Of a stretch of 64,000 bases of DNA, positions 9,210 to 18,111 are shown one piece after another. The stretch comes from Phycisphaerae bacterium (GTDB lineage: Bacteria; Planctomycetota; Phycisphaerae; UBA1845; Fen-1342). The stretch is from NCBI GenBank assembly GCA_030428945.1, contig JAUIEC010000013.1, forward strand, positions 99,125 through 163,124. The letters are read 5' to 3'. The position numbers were made by a program, and so were the translations under genes. The notes beneath the pieces are model-generated. The model ran no database searches and was not told the DNA's origin. It saw nothing but the letters and a program-made list of their open reading frames with translations. Position 1 is the first letter of the stretch; every line of letters begins with the position of its first letter.

Positions 9210-10481
9210 TTAGGCGCCGCCACCGGTGAGCGACTGAATCAGACTGATCATCGGCATGTACAGCGCGACGACGATGAAACCGACGATGCCGCCGAGCACG
9301 ACCACCAGGATCGGTTCGAGCAGGCTGACGAGCGAGGCGACCAGCGTGTCGACCTCGTCGTCGTAGTTGTCGGCGACCTTGTAGAGCATCTTGTCGAGTT
9401 CGCCGGTCTCTTCCCCAACGTCGACCATGTTGACCACGATCGAGTCGACCGTCTTCGAGGCCCGCAGCGGGTTGGCGAACGAATCGCCCTCGCGGATCGA
9501 GTCATGCACCTTGTTCAGCATGCTCGCGTAGACCTCGTTGCCGGTCGTGTCGCGGGTGATCTTGATCGCCTCGAGAATCGGCACGCCGGCCGCGATCAGC
9601 GTGCCGAGCGTCCGGGTGAAGCGGGCGATGCCGGACTTGCTGACGATGCCGCCCATGACGGGGATCTTCAGCGTGATCGTGTCGAGGATGTAGCGTCCGA
9701 CATAGGCCTGCCGGATCAGCTTGTAGGTTCCGAAGATGATGAACGGCGAGATGATCACCACGAACCAGCCCGGCGGCTGGCCGGCGATCAGCCAGTTCGA
9801 GACGTCGACCAGGAACTGGGTCGGTCCGGGCAGTTTCTCGACGCCGAAGTCCTTGAAGATCTTCTCGAACTGCGGCACCAGGAAGATGACGATCAGCAGC
9901 GTGATGGTCATCGCGATCGTGATGACGACCACCGGGTAGATCATCGCGCCGGTGACCTTGCTCTTGAGCTTCTGGGCCTTTTCGAGAAAGTCCGCCAGAC
10001 GCTGCAGAATGACGTCGAGGACACCACCGGCCTCGCCGGCGGCGACCATGTTGCAGTACAGGCGGTTGAAGGCCTTCGGGTGCCGCGACATGGCTTCCGA
10101 GAGGGTCGAACCACCCTCGACGTCCTCCCCGATCTGGTTCAGGACGTTCTTCAGCATCCCGGGCTTCTGCTGCTGCTCGAGGATCTTGATGCTGCGGAGG
10201 ATCGGCAGGCCGGCGTCCTGCAGCGTCGAAAGCTGGCGGGTGAACTGCGTCAGGACCTTCGTCTTGACGCCCAGCCCGAAGCCGGCCCCGGCCGCCTTCT
10301 TGCGGGGACCGCTGGCGGCCTTGGCACCGAGTTTCTTCTTGCCGCCCTTCTCGACGACCTTGGTCGGGAAGTAGCCGAGGCTGCGAACCTTCGCAACGGC
10401 CTCTTCCTTATTGGGGGCCTCGAGTTCGTCCTTGACCTCCTGGCCGGACGAATTCAGAGCTTCGTAAACAAAGATTGCCAC
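9210..10481 (-). CDS. gspF: GspF/PilC-family inner-membrane platform protein
   Basis: This 423-residue protein has the two-repeat organisation of the T2SSF family: each half has a helical bundle with the motif beginning FTRQLSTLQDAGLPI (about residue 80) and FTRTLGTLIAAGVPI (about 285), and hydrophobic segments near residues 180-205, 230-255 and at the C-terminus. It anchors the assembly ATPase and pseudopilins in the inner membrane. A Lys/Ala-rich linker precedes the first repeat. Translation starts at GTG 10481 with GAGG 8 bp upstream. It lies downstream of the ATPase and just upstream of a major pseudopilin, a typical T2SS/T4P order; T2SS and T4P are not separable here. Confidence 0.93.
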   Translation of the reverse strand: MAIFVYEALNSSGQEVKDELEAPNKEEAVAKVRSLGYFPTKVVEKGGKKKLGAKAASGPRKKAAGAGFGLGVKTKVLTQFTRQLSTLQDAGLPILRSIKILEQQQKPGMLKNVLNQIGEDVEGGSTLSEAMSRHPKAFNRLYCNMVAAGEAGGVLDVILQRLADFLEKAQKLKSKVTGAMIYPVVVITIAMTITLLIVIFLVPQFEKIFKDFGVEKLPGPTQFLVDVSNWLIAGQPPGWFVVIISPFIIFGTYKLIRQAYVGRYILDTITLKIPVMGGIVSKSGIARFTRTLGTLIAAGVPILEAIKITRDTTGNEVYASMLNKVHDSIREGDSFANPLRASKTVDSIVVNMVDVGEETGELDKMLYKVADNYDDEVDTLVASLVSLLEPILVVVLGGIVGFIVVALYMPMISLIQSLTGGGA

Positions 10482-10681
10482 CGCATGGGCCTCCCCACGC
10501 CTGCCGTGCAGCGCTGGTTGCTGTCAAACACTCTGGGTGTGCACGGCATGCGGAATGCCGCCCGAGTGATTATCCGGGCAACCAAGTGACACGGCAAACG
10601 CATCTTCCCTTATCGGACCATCCAGCGACCTGCCGGCCGCGTATTCGCATACAGACAAAACACTTACAGACCACCGGCGGA

Positions 10682-12451
10682 TCAGGTCGTCTCGCCCAGG
10701 GTCTCACGGACGACCTCCTCGATCGTCGAAATCCCGTTGTAGATCGCCGCCAGACCCGCCTCGCGAAGCGTCCGCATCCCCCGTTTGCGGGAGGCGTCAC
10801 GAATCTGGGCCGTCGATCCGTTCGAGTTGATCAGCTCTCGCAACTCGTCATCCAGCACCATCATCTCGAACAACGCCAGGCGACCCTTGTAGCCCGTGTT
10901 GTTGCAGTAGTCGCAACCCCGACCGTAGTAGAACACCCGACCCGCCACGTCATCCGGCCGCAACGCCAGTTCCATCAACTGGGCGTCGCTCGGCTCGTAC
11001 TCCTCCTTGCAGTTCTCGCAGATCCGCCGCACCAGCCGCTGGGCCACGACCGCCTCGAGGGTGGCCGTCACCAGGAACGGTTCGAGCCCGAGGTCGAGCA
11101 TTCGGGCGATCGAACTGGGCGCGTCGTTGGTGTGCAGGGTCGAGAACACCAGGTGGCCGGTCAGCGACGCCTCGACGGCGATCTTGGCGGTTTCGAGGTC
11201 GCGGACCTCGCCGACCAGGATCACGTCGGGGTCCTGTCGCAGGAACGACCGCAGGCAGCGGGCGAAGGTCAGTCCGACATTGGGATTGACCTGGCACTGG
11301 ATCATGCCGTCGATGTCGTACTCGACCGGATCCTCGCTGGTCAGGATCTTGATCTCGGGCTTGTTCAGTTCGGTCAGGGCCGAGTACAGCGTGGTCGTCT
11401 TGCCGGAACCGGTCGGCCCGGTGACGACGACGATCCCGTGCGGCTTCTTGATCAACTGCCGCAGGACGTTCAGCTCTTCCTCGGCGATGCCAAGCTGCTC
11501 GAGGTCCAGGTTGACCTGCGAACGGTCGAGAATACGCAGCACGCAGCTCTCGCCGAACATGGTCGGCAGCACCGAGACACGCAGGTCGACCGGGCGGCGC
11601 TCGACCATCAGCTCGATCCGGCCGTCCTGCGGCATGCGGCGTTCGGCGATGTCGAGGTTGGCCATGACCTTGACGCGCGAGGCGATCGCCAGGGCGACGA
11701 ACTTCGGCGGCGGGACCATCTCGAACAGCACGCCGTCGATCCGGTAGCGCATCTTGAATTCGTCTTCGAACGGCTCGAAGTGAATGTCCGAGGCCTTGTC
11801 GCGGATGGCCTGCAGCAGCACCAGGTTGACGAGCTTCTTGACCGCGTTGCTCTCGGCGGCCTCCTTCAGTTCGTCCAGGTCGATGCTCTCGCCGCGGCCT
11901 TCCAGCTTGGACAGGTCGCCGTCCTCGGCCATCTCGGAGATCAGGTCGTTGATCGAGGCAGCCTGCTCTTCCGGGTAGAAGCGGTTCAGGGCCTCGCTGA
12001 GGTCATCCTCGGTCGTGATCCGGGCGATGACGTTGAAACCCATCAGCGTCTTGAGGTCGTCCGAGGCCTTGAAGTTGTCGGCCGTGTCAACCGCGATTCC
12101 GAGCGTATTGGTGTCGCGGTCGTAGTCGGTCGGGACCAGGCGATAGGCGTGGGCCATCTGGGCGGGAATCAGGTCGATGACGCTCTGCTCGATGTCGATG
12201 TTGGCGATCTTGATCACTTCCATGCCGACCTGGGCGGCGAGCGCCAGGTTGACATCGTCCTGCGTGACCTTGCCGAGTTCGACCAGCAACTGCCCGATCG
12301 GGCCGCTCTGCTTCATCTCGCGACGCTTGGCCTGCAGTTCGAGGGCTTCGGAGACATCGGCCCGCTTCACCTTGCCCATCTTGATCAGGATCCGTCCGAG
12401 CGGGCGCCCGCGGAGCTGGTCAATCGGTGGCATCTTGTCGTTTTCGGCCAT
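10682..12451 (-). CDS. gspE: GspE/PilB-family secretion/pilus assembly ATPase
   Basis: The 589-residue protein has an N-terminal MshEN/GspE-N type domain (about residues 1-155), then the ATPase: Walker A GPTGSGKT at 345-352, Asp box and Walker B ILVGEVRD at 411-418, and a C-terminal tetracysteine zinc site (C478, C481, C513, C516). It powers pseudopilus or pilus extension. The lack of a PilT-like paralogue in the window slightly favours a T2SS-like machine, but the edge cuts the locus. The protein lies at the 5' end of the visible operon, preceded by 230 bp of DNA in which I could not find a convincing promoter. Confidence 0.95.
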   Translation of the reverse strand: MAENDKMPPIDQLRGRPLGRILIKMGKVKRADVSEALELQAKRREMKQSGPIGQLLVELGKVTQDDVNLALAAQVGMEVIKIANIDIEQSVIDLIPAQMAHAYRLVPTDYDRDTNTLGIAVDTADNFKASDDLKTLMGFNVIARITTEDDLSEALNRFYPEEQAASINDLISEMAEDGDLSKLEGRGESIDLDELKEAAESNAVKKLVNLVLLQAIRDKASDIHFEPFEDEFKMRYRIDGVLFEMVPPPKFVALAIASRVKVMANLDIAERRMPQDGRIELMVERRPVDLRVSVLPTMFGESCVLRILDRSQVNLDLEQLGIAEEELNVLRQLIKKPHGIVVVTGPTGSGKTTTLYSALTELNKPEIKILTSEDPVEYDIDGMIQCQVNPNVGLTFARCLRSFLRQDPDVILVGEVRDLETAKIAVEASLTGHLVFSTLHTNDAPSSIARMLDLGLEPFLVTATLEAVVAQRLVRRICENCKEEYEPSDAQLMELALRPDDVAGRVFYYGRGCDYCNNTGYKGRLALFEMMVLDDELRELINSNGSTAQIRDASRKRGMRTLREAGLAAIYNGISTIEEVVRETLGETT

Positions 12452-12680
12452 GGTGGCGCTTCTCCATCGCGTCGCAGGTCTTCGCCGCCTGCTCGAACCG
12501 GAAAGACCGCCAGCGTTCGATGCAGCGGTACCGGGACCGCGTCACGGACACACCGACTGATCTGACGGCATCCAATCGCGCGCCGCGGAGGAAGGCGGCG
12601 GACCGGATCCGCTGCGCATCCGCGAACTGGCAGGATGCAAGAGCATACCATGCTGCCCGCAGGTCCGGAAAGAGGCGAGG

Positions 12681-15503
12681 TTAATCCGTCAGGTCGGGGT
12701 TCGCGACCCGCTGCGGGTCCAATTCCCCCATCGCGCGGTAGTATGCGTCAAGCACCGCCTCCAGCGCGACCGGCGCTCGTTCGTCCGATGGCGCCACGAT
12801 TCGCCGCAGGCGATCCTCGACCGCGTCCCCCTGCCCGACCTCGAGTCGCGCGCCCGTTGACAGACCGCCCGGGCCGATTTCGCCGACCGGATTCAGCGGA
12901 CCCGACTCCCATTCGCCCCCGGGCCCGATCACCCGCGCCGAACGGGCCCCGGCCCGCAGACGCTCGTACGCCTCGAGAAACGCGGCCGCCTCGGTCGCGC
13001 TCAGCCCGGCCGCGGCGAGGTCGTCAGGCGTCAACGGATCGTCGGCCACCAGCATCTCGCGGACGGCTTCGAGCGCCTCGTCGGGCAGGTCGCCGCCGCC
13101 CTCGGACTGCTGGCGAGGCTGGTCGCCGCCGCCCTCGCCGGCCGGGTCCTGGCCGCTGCCGGACGGGTCGGCGGGCGAATCGCCTGCCTCGGCGGGTTGT
13201 GGCGGCGTCGGGGCCCCGGGATCGCTTCCGGGCGGTTCGTTTCCGGAGGGCTCGCTCCCGGACGGAGGGGGCGTGGTTCCCGCCGGCGCGTTGTCCGGTT
13301 CGGCGGCGGCTTCACCGGGCGGCGGATCCCCCGGCGCGGGGGCCGGGGACGGGTCGGCGGGATCGGTTTCCGAGCCCGGCGCGTCGCCCTGCTCGCTGGC
13401 AGGATCACCCTCGGACGCTGGATCTTCATTTTTATCGGGCTCAGGGAGGCCGTCGTCGGTCGCGGGTTCGGAGGTACCTTCGTCCGCCGGGTCGGGCGCG
13501 CCGGTCTCCGGCTGTCCGGCCTGTTCCTGCACGGCTTTGGCCTGCGGACCGAACTTCTCGGCGAAGTCGCGGAGCTGGCGATCGAAGTCGCCGGCGTCGT
13601 TGTCGGTGCCGAAGCCTCCGGGACCCTCGATATCCGGAACGCCGTCACCGGGCCGGCTCCCGTCGCCCAGGCTGGGAGGTCCGCTCCCGGTCGGGTCCGC
13701 GCCGCCGGCGGCCGGGCCTTCGCCTTCCCGTCCGGGCTGTCCGGCGCCGGCCCCGGGCGTCTCTCCGGCACCGGTGCCGGGGCCGTCGCTGGCACCCTGC
13801 CCGGAGTCGCTGTTGCCGTCACCTTCGCCGCCGGTCGGGTCGGCGATGACCTGGCCGACGGCGTCGCCGGGCCCCTGCCGGGTCTCAGCCGCCCCCTCGC
13901 CCGGTTGTGGTTCGCTGTCGCTGCCGCCGGCGCCGGGTTGCGGTTCGAGCGGAGGCGAGCGGGTCAGGATCAGCGCCCGCGAGCGGGCGTTCTGCGGCGA
14001 TGGCGTGCCGTCCGGCAGCACCCGCCGATCGCGGGCCTCGAACCACAGGCGGACTTCCTCGCCGATGGCGACATCCAGTTCGCTGAGCGACCAGTCGAGT
14101 TCGAAGCTGCGCTGCGTCCCGGAACTGAGGCGCTCGCGGGTGGCGCGTCCGTCGCGTTCGAGCACGTACGAGACGTCGGCGAGTCCGATGTCGTCGGCGG
14201 CGTGGATCAGGACGCGCGGAATGACCGAGACGTCCACGCGGGTGGTCACGTCGTCGCGGGAAGGCTTCAGGATGGCGACGACCGGGGGTTGATCGACGCG
14301 GACGGTCAGGCGTCCGGGCGGCCCGGGCAGCGCGGCGCGTCCGAGGGCGTCCCGGAAGACGGCCCGGAACGTGCCGCTGTCGTTCAGTTGCTGCGGGAAG
14401 GTGGCATGCCGGGGGTCGTCGAAGTCGATCTGCATGCGGGTCCGATTCTCGCCGTCCTCGGTCTCCAGCACGAAGAGCGGATCCATGATCGGCGCGTTGG
14501 CCCGCAGGTGAAACACGGCCCGGGTGCCCTCCCAGGCGAGCACCTCGGTCCCGCGAACGGTTCGGGACGGGGCTCCGGTGTAGGCCGGCGGGCGCAGTTC
14601 GACCTCCCAGCCGGTGAGCTGGACCGGTTCCTGCAGTTCCAGTTCGCCCTGCAGTGACGCGTCGCCGGCCGTGATTCGATAGCGGAAGCGGGCGGTCAGT
14701 TCGTGCGGGGCGAGCGTGACGCGCCAGAGCTGCGGGCGGGCGTTGCCCATTCCGGGCTGGAGGGCGCAGGCGAAGACCGGCGGGGTCTCGAAGGAGTCGA
14801 ACCGTTCGAGGCGGACGGTTTCGACCGGCCGGCCGCTGGTGGCGACGACGATCTCGAGCGGGCGGTCGAGGTAGAGATCCTCGTCGGCGGTCGGGCGGAT
14901 CCACTGCAGGCTGGTGGCGGTCGGCGCGGCGAGGCCGAAGCCGAAGAAGCGGGCCAGGGACGGCCAGATGCTCTTGGGCCCGAGGGCGCCGTAAAGCAGC
15001 CAGGCGACCAGGACAATCGCGAGCGGGACGGCGGCGCGGCGGATCAGCGGGCCGGCCGGTCGGACCAGCGTCGCGGTCTGGAGGGCGGCGGCGGTCTGCC
15101 GGCTGGCGACATCCTCGGCGTAGGCGATGCTCTGGTCGGCCTGGATCTGGACGGCGTTGACCAGCAGGTTGTGGCGGATCGCGTAGGTTTCCTCGAGGTC
15201 GCGGGCGAGGAACAGCCGCCGCGGATGACGGCGGGCGGCCCGGACGCGAAGGGCGACCAGTCCGGCCAGGATCAGCAGGCCCCAGAGGATGCCGGCGGAG
15301 GCGATCGCCCGACGAGGCAGTCCGGCGGAGAACTGGTGGTCCAGCACGACGGCCAGCAGCGGGATGATCAGCAGGGCCGCCAGGCCGCGGAGGACGAGGA
15401 TCATGCGATCGAGGCCGGTGACGCGGCGGCGCTGTCCGGCGAGGGCCTGTTCGACCATCCGGTCGGCCAGGTTCTGGCTGAGCATCTGCGGCTGACCTGA
15501 CAA
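12681..15503 (-). CDS. Large membrane-anchored protein with Pro/Gly/Asp-rich tail, DUF4175-like
   Basis: The frame is open far upstream, but a likely start is TTG at 15503 with GGGGAG 6 bp upstream (ATG at 15485 is the alternative); extending further would overlap the opposite-strand promoter and lipoprotein gene. The N-terminal 150 residues hold three hydrophobic segments, followed by about 400 residues of beta-rich sequence with VRLERF and FRDALGR-like repeats. Residues from about 570 to 840 are extremely Pro/Gly/Asp/Ser/Glu-rich, then a short helical end. The architecture resembles the DUF4175 family and other planctomycete periplasmic proteins, but this is a shape-based comparison. The function is unknown. 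Confidence 0.75.
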   Translation of the reverse strand: MSGQPQMLSQNLADRMVEQALAGQRRRVTGLDRMILVLRGLAALLIIPLLAVVLDHQFSAGLPRRAIASAGILWGLLILAGLVALRVRAARRHPRRLFLARDLEETYAIRHNLLVNAVQIQADQSIAYAEDVASRQTAAALQTATLVRPAGPLIRRAAVPLAIVLVAWLLYGALGPKSIWPSLARFFGFGLAAPTATSLQWIRPTADEDLYLDRPLEIVVATSGRPVETVRLERFDSFETPPVFACALQPGMGNARPQLWRVTLAPHELTARFRYRITAGDASLQGELELQEPVQLTGWEVELRPPAYTGAPSRTVRGTEVLAWEGTRAVFHLRANAPIMDPLFVLETEDGENRTRMQIDFDDPRHATFPQQLNDSGTFRAVFRDALGRAALPGPPGRLTVRVDQPPVVAILKPSRDDVTTRVDVSVIPRVLIHAADDIGLADVSYVLERDGRATRERLSSGTQRSFELDWSLSELDVAIGEEVRLWFEARDRRVLPDGTPSPQNARSRALILTRSPPLEPQPGAGGSDSEPQPGEGAAETRQGPGDAVGQVIADPTGGEGDGNSDSGQGASDGPGTGAGETPGAGAGQPGREGEGPAAGGADPTGSGPPSLGDGSRPGDGVPDIEGPGGFGTDNDAGDFDRQLRDFAEKFGPQAKAVQEQAGQPETGAPDPADEGTSEPATDDGLPEPDKNEDPASEGDPASEQGDAPGSETDPADPSPAPAPGDPPPGEAAAEPDNAPAGTTPPPSGSEPSGNEPPGSDPGAPTPPQPAEAGDSPADPSGSGQDPAGEGGGDQPRQQSEGGGDLPDEALEAVREMLVADDPLTPDDLAAAGLSATEAAAFLEAYERLRAGARSARVIGPGGEWESGPLNPVGEIGPGGLSTGARLEVGQGDAVEDRLRRIVAPSDERAPVALEAVLDAYYRAMGELDPQRVANPDLTD

Positions 15504-15622
15504 GGAAGACTCCCCGGGGGCGGGCCCCTCCGGCCCGCTGCGATATGGTACCGGCCCGGGGGCGTTCGGCGGGCATGGATTCCGGCGATTGTGGCGTCGG
15601 CGGCGGCCGGGCGGGCGTGGAT

Positions 15623-15650
15623 TTGACGCCCGGACCGGGCAACGTACAAT
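15623..15650 (+). promoter_or_regulatory. Sigma-70 type promoter for lipoprotein gene at 15685
   Basis: TTGACG at 15623-15628 and TACAAT at 15645-15650 are separated by 16 bp, matching a housekeeping promoter closely. Transcription would begin near 15657, 28 bp before the start codon. It is the best plus-strand promoter candidate for the long envelope gene block that follows. Confidence 0.65.
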
Positions 15651-15684
15651 CGTCGGATTCACCCGGTCTTCCAAGGAAAAGCGG

Positions 15685-16182
15685 ATGCAGTTGATGTCAG
15701 CGAGCACAAGGCGGATTCCGATGACCCTGGTCGCACTGGGCGTGGGCCTGCTGGTCACGTCGGGCTGCCAGAGCGGCGGCTCGCGCGACGGAAACGCATC
15801 GCTGGCGTCGGCGGTCCGGGACCCGATCCTGCAGGACCTGCCGCGTCCGCAGGGCTTCCGCCTGGACGAGCAGCGGAGCATGGCCCGGGCGAGCGGCCAG
15901 TTCCGGATCGCGCGGTGCGAGTACCGCGGGTCGAGTTCATCGATCTCGACCAAGCGCTTTTACGAGCAGTACATGCCGTCGGCCCGCTTCAAGCTGACCG
16001 AGTGGGGGCTGGAGGACGGCGTTTACAACATGCGATTCGAGAGCGAGAACGAATCGTGCAACATTCGGATCCGGGACGCCGGCGGTGGCACCACCATCGT
16101 CGTGATCGAACTGGGACCGCGGCCGCGCGGGGCGATCGGACGCCCCGACCCGACACCACCGCCACCGGGGCGCGGCGTCTGA
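15685..16182 (+). CDS. Small lipoprotein of unknown function (165 aa)
   Basis: ATG at 15685 with AAGGAAA about 5 bp upstream starts a protein with a lipoprotein signal: hydrophobic stretch LVALGVGLLV followed by TSGC, the cysteine being residue 32. The mature part is basic and Ser/Arg-rich, with a region FYEQYMPSARFKLTEWGLED and a strand-like FESENESCNIRIRD, ending in a Pro/Gly tail. I do not recognise the family. It stands first in the plus-strand envelope block behind a good promoter, 31 bp before the YfgM-like gene. Confidence 0.82.
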   Translation: MQLMSASTRRIPMTLVALGVGLLVTSGCQSGGSRDGNASLASAVRDPILQDLPRPQGFRLDEQRSMARASGQFRIARCEYRGSSSSISTKRFYEQYMPSARFKLTEWGLEDGVYNMRFESENESCNIRIRDAGGGTTIVVIELGPRPRGAIGRPDPTPPPPGRGV

Positions 16183-16213
16183 GACGCCCTGCCTGCTGAC
16201 CGAGGAAACCGCG

Positions 16214-17059
16214 ATGGACGCTGAAACGCGACATCAGCTGAAACAGAACGAACTGGGCGAAGCGATCAAGCGCGTCAGCCACCTGAACGATCCGTGGGTC
16301 GGCTATTCGCTGATCGCCGTGATCCTGTTCATGGCCGGCTGGTTCGGCTACCAGTACCTGCAGGAACGGCAGGAGCAGCAACTGGCCGGCGCCTGGCGGA
16401 CCGTGCTGGAATCCAACCCCGCCGATCCGACCAACGGCGCCGCGGCCACCGCGCAACTCGCCGCCCTCGCCAGCGACGGCCCGAACGCCAACGTCGAGGC
16501 GGCCGCCCGCCTGCGACTGGGGATTGCCAAGCGGATGGCGGGACGGGCGGGCGACCCCGACGCGCTGCGTGCGGCGGCCGAGGACCTGTCGGCGCTCGGT
16601 GGCGACACGTCGGTCGCGGCCCCGCTGCGGGCGGCGGCCTGGTACGCGGCAGCCCTGGCGCAGGAAGACCTGCGTGAGATTGGCGCCGCCCGGACGCTGT
16701 TCGAGAAGCTGCGTGACGACACGAGCCTGAAGGGCTCGCCCTACCACGAGATGGCCAAGGACCGCCTGGCGACCCTCGGCGAACTGGAAGACCCGGTCAC
16801 GTTCGAGCCCGGCCTGCGTCCGATCGACCTGGATGCGATGCTCAATGACGCCGATTCGGGCACGGGTGCCGCTCCGGCCCCGGCGTCCGCGGCCGAGGCC
16901 CTGACGACGACGCCGGCGGGCACGACCGAGACGCCTGCGGATCCGGCTGATGACCCCGCGGCCGAACCCGCGCCGCCCGCGGACCCGGGCGACGATCCGG
17001 CGGCCTCGGAGGAACCTGATCCCGCGGCGACCCCCGAGCCTGAACCGACGGAGCCGTGA
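16214..17059 (+). CDS. YfgM-like single-pass membrane protein with helical repeats
   Basis: The 281-residue protein has a cytoplasmic N-terminus (about 30 residues), one membrane segment (YSLIAVILFMAGWFGYQYL, about 36-54) and a periplasmic Ala-rich helical region of about 150 residues that resembles the TPR-like fold of YfgM/UPF0070. The last 70 residues are Ala/Pro/Asp/Glu-rich and probably disordered. AGGA lies 7 bp before the ATG. The stop overlaps the start of the pseudouridine synthase gene (GTGA). A role in helping secreted proteins at the translocon would fit the YfgM family, but the repeats are too divergent to be sure. Confidence 0.75.
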   Translation: MDAETRHQLKQNELGEAIKRVSHLNDPWVGYSLIAVILFMAGWFGYQYLQERQEQQLAGAWRTVLESNPADPTNGAAATAQLAALASDGPNANVEAAARLRLGIAKRMAGRAGDPDALRAAAEDLSALGGDTSVAAPLRAAAWYAAALAQEDLREIGAARTLFEKLRDDTSLKGSPYHEMAKDRLATLGELEDPVTFEPGLRPIDLDAMLNDADSGTGAAPAPASAAEALTTTPAGTTETPADPADDPAAEPAPPADPGDDPAASEEPDPAATPEPEPTEP

Positions 17060-18111
17060 GCGCATCCGACCCGCCAGAGAGCCCGGACCTGGACGATGAA
17101 CAGGTGCCGATCGAATCCTCGGCAGGCGAGCGGGTCCAGATCCGCGTCCGCCGGGCCCGCCCGGGCCGCCGGATCGACAAGTACCTGCACGGGCGCTTTC
17201 CACGGATGTCTCGGGCCGCGATCCAGCGGATGATCAAGGACGGGGGCGTGACGGCCAACGGCCGCAGCGTCAAGAGCAGCTACCTGATCCAGAGCGGCGA
17301 CCTGATCGACCTGACCGTGCCGACGCCGGACCCGGTCGAACTGGTGCCGGAAGACATCCCGCTGGACATCGTCTTCGAAGACGAGTTCCTGATCGCGATC
17401 AACAAGGCGGCCGGGATCGTCTGTCACCCCGGGCATCCGAAGCAGACCGGCACGGTGGCGAACGCGGTCGCGTTCTATTCGGCCAGCCTGAGCGACTGCG
17501 GCGATCCGTTCCGGCCGGGCATCGTGCACCGCCTGGACAAGCACACGACCGGGATCATGCTGATCGCCAAGACGGACGAGGCCCACTGGCGGCTGTCGCG
17601 GCAGTTCGAGCAGCGGACGGTGCAGAAGACCTACATCGCGGCCTGCGTCGGGGAATTCGAATTCGACGGCGACACGATCGACATGCCGATCGGGATGCAC
17701 CCGGTCGTGCGTGAGAAGTTCGCCGTGCTGGTGCAGGCCGGCAAGATCAACATCGGCCGGAACGCGGTGACGCACTACGAGGTGGCCGAGCGGTACCCGG
17801 GGTACACGCTGGTCAAGCTGTTCCCGAAGACGGGTCGCACGCACCAGTTGCGGGTGCACATGTCGCACCTGGGACACCCGATCTGCGGGGACGTGATGTA
17901 CGGCGGTCCGCTGGTCAGCGAGGCGGACCTGACCGGGACGGGCAGCACGGCGCCGCTCTTCGAGCAGCAGGCGCTGCATGCCTGGAAGATCGAGTTCGAG
18001 CACCCGATCCACGGCCACCGGCTGGCGCTCGAGGCGCCGTTCCACACCCCGATGAAGCGCCTGGTGACCCTGCTGCGAAACCTGCGGGACAAGGAGGCCC
18101 CGTCATCGTGA
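17056..18111 (+). CDS. rluD: RluA/RluD-family 23S rRNA pseudouridine synthase
   Basis: An S4 RNA-binding domain (about residues 38-90, RIDKYLHGRFPRMSRAAIQR) is followed by the RluA catalytic domain with the motif GIVHRLDKHTTG at 156-166; D161 is the catalytic aspartate. The enzyme converts specific uridines in 23S rRNA to pseudouridine. It starts with GTG overlapping the previous stop by 4 bases and ends in the start of the next gene (GTGA again), so the three genes are translationally coupled. The exact target uridines cannot be read from the sequence. Confidence 0.92.
   Translation: MSASDPPESPDLDDEQVPIESSAGERVQIRVRRARPGRRIDKYLHGRFPRMSRAAIQRMIKDGGVTANGRSVKSSYLIQSGDLIDLTVPTPDPVELVPEDIPLDIVFEDEFLIAINKAAGIVCHPGHPKQTGTVANAVAFYSASLSDCGDPFRPGIVHRLDKHTTGIMLIAKTDEAHWRLSRQFEQRTVQKTYIAACVGEFEFDGDTIDMPIGMHPVVREKFAVLVQAGKINIGRNAVTHYEVAERYPGYTLVKLFPKTGRTHQLRVHMSHLGHPICGDVMYGGPLVSEADLTGTGSTAPLFEQQALHAWKIEFEHPIHGHRLALEAPFHTPMKRLVTLLRNLRDKEAPSS

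Noticed and set aside
10520..10530. TTGACA on the minus strand before gspF
   Set aside because: No -10 element at 16-18 bp spacing.
7920..10589. 889-residue plus-strand frame opposite gspF and a pilin-like gene
   Set aside because: Antisense to clear genes; composition (His/Asp/Arg/Gln-rich) is that of a GC-rich shadow frame.
15504..15953. Upstream extension of the DUF4175-like gene
   Set aside because: It would overlap the divergent lipoprotein gene and its promoter; the extra residues are Arg/Pro-rich shadow sequence.
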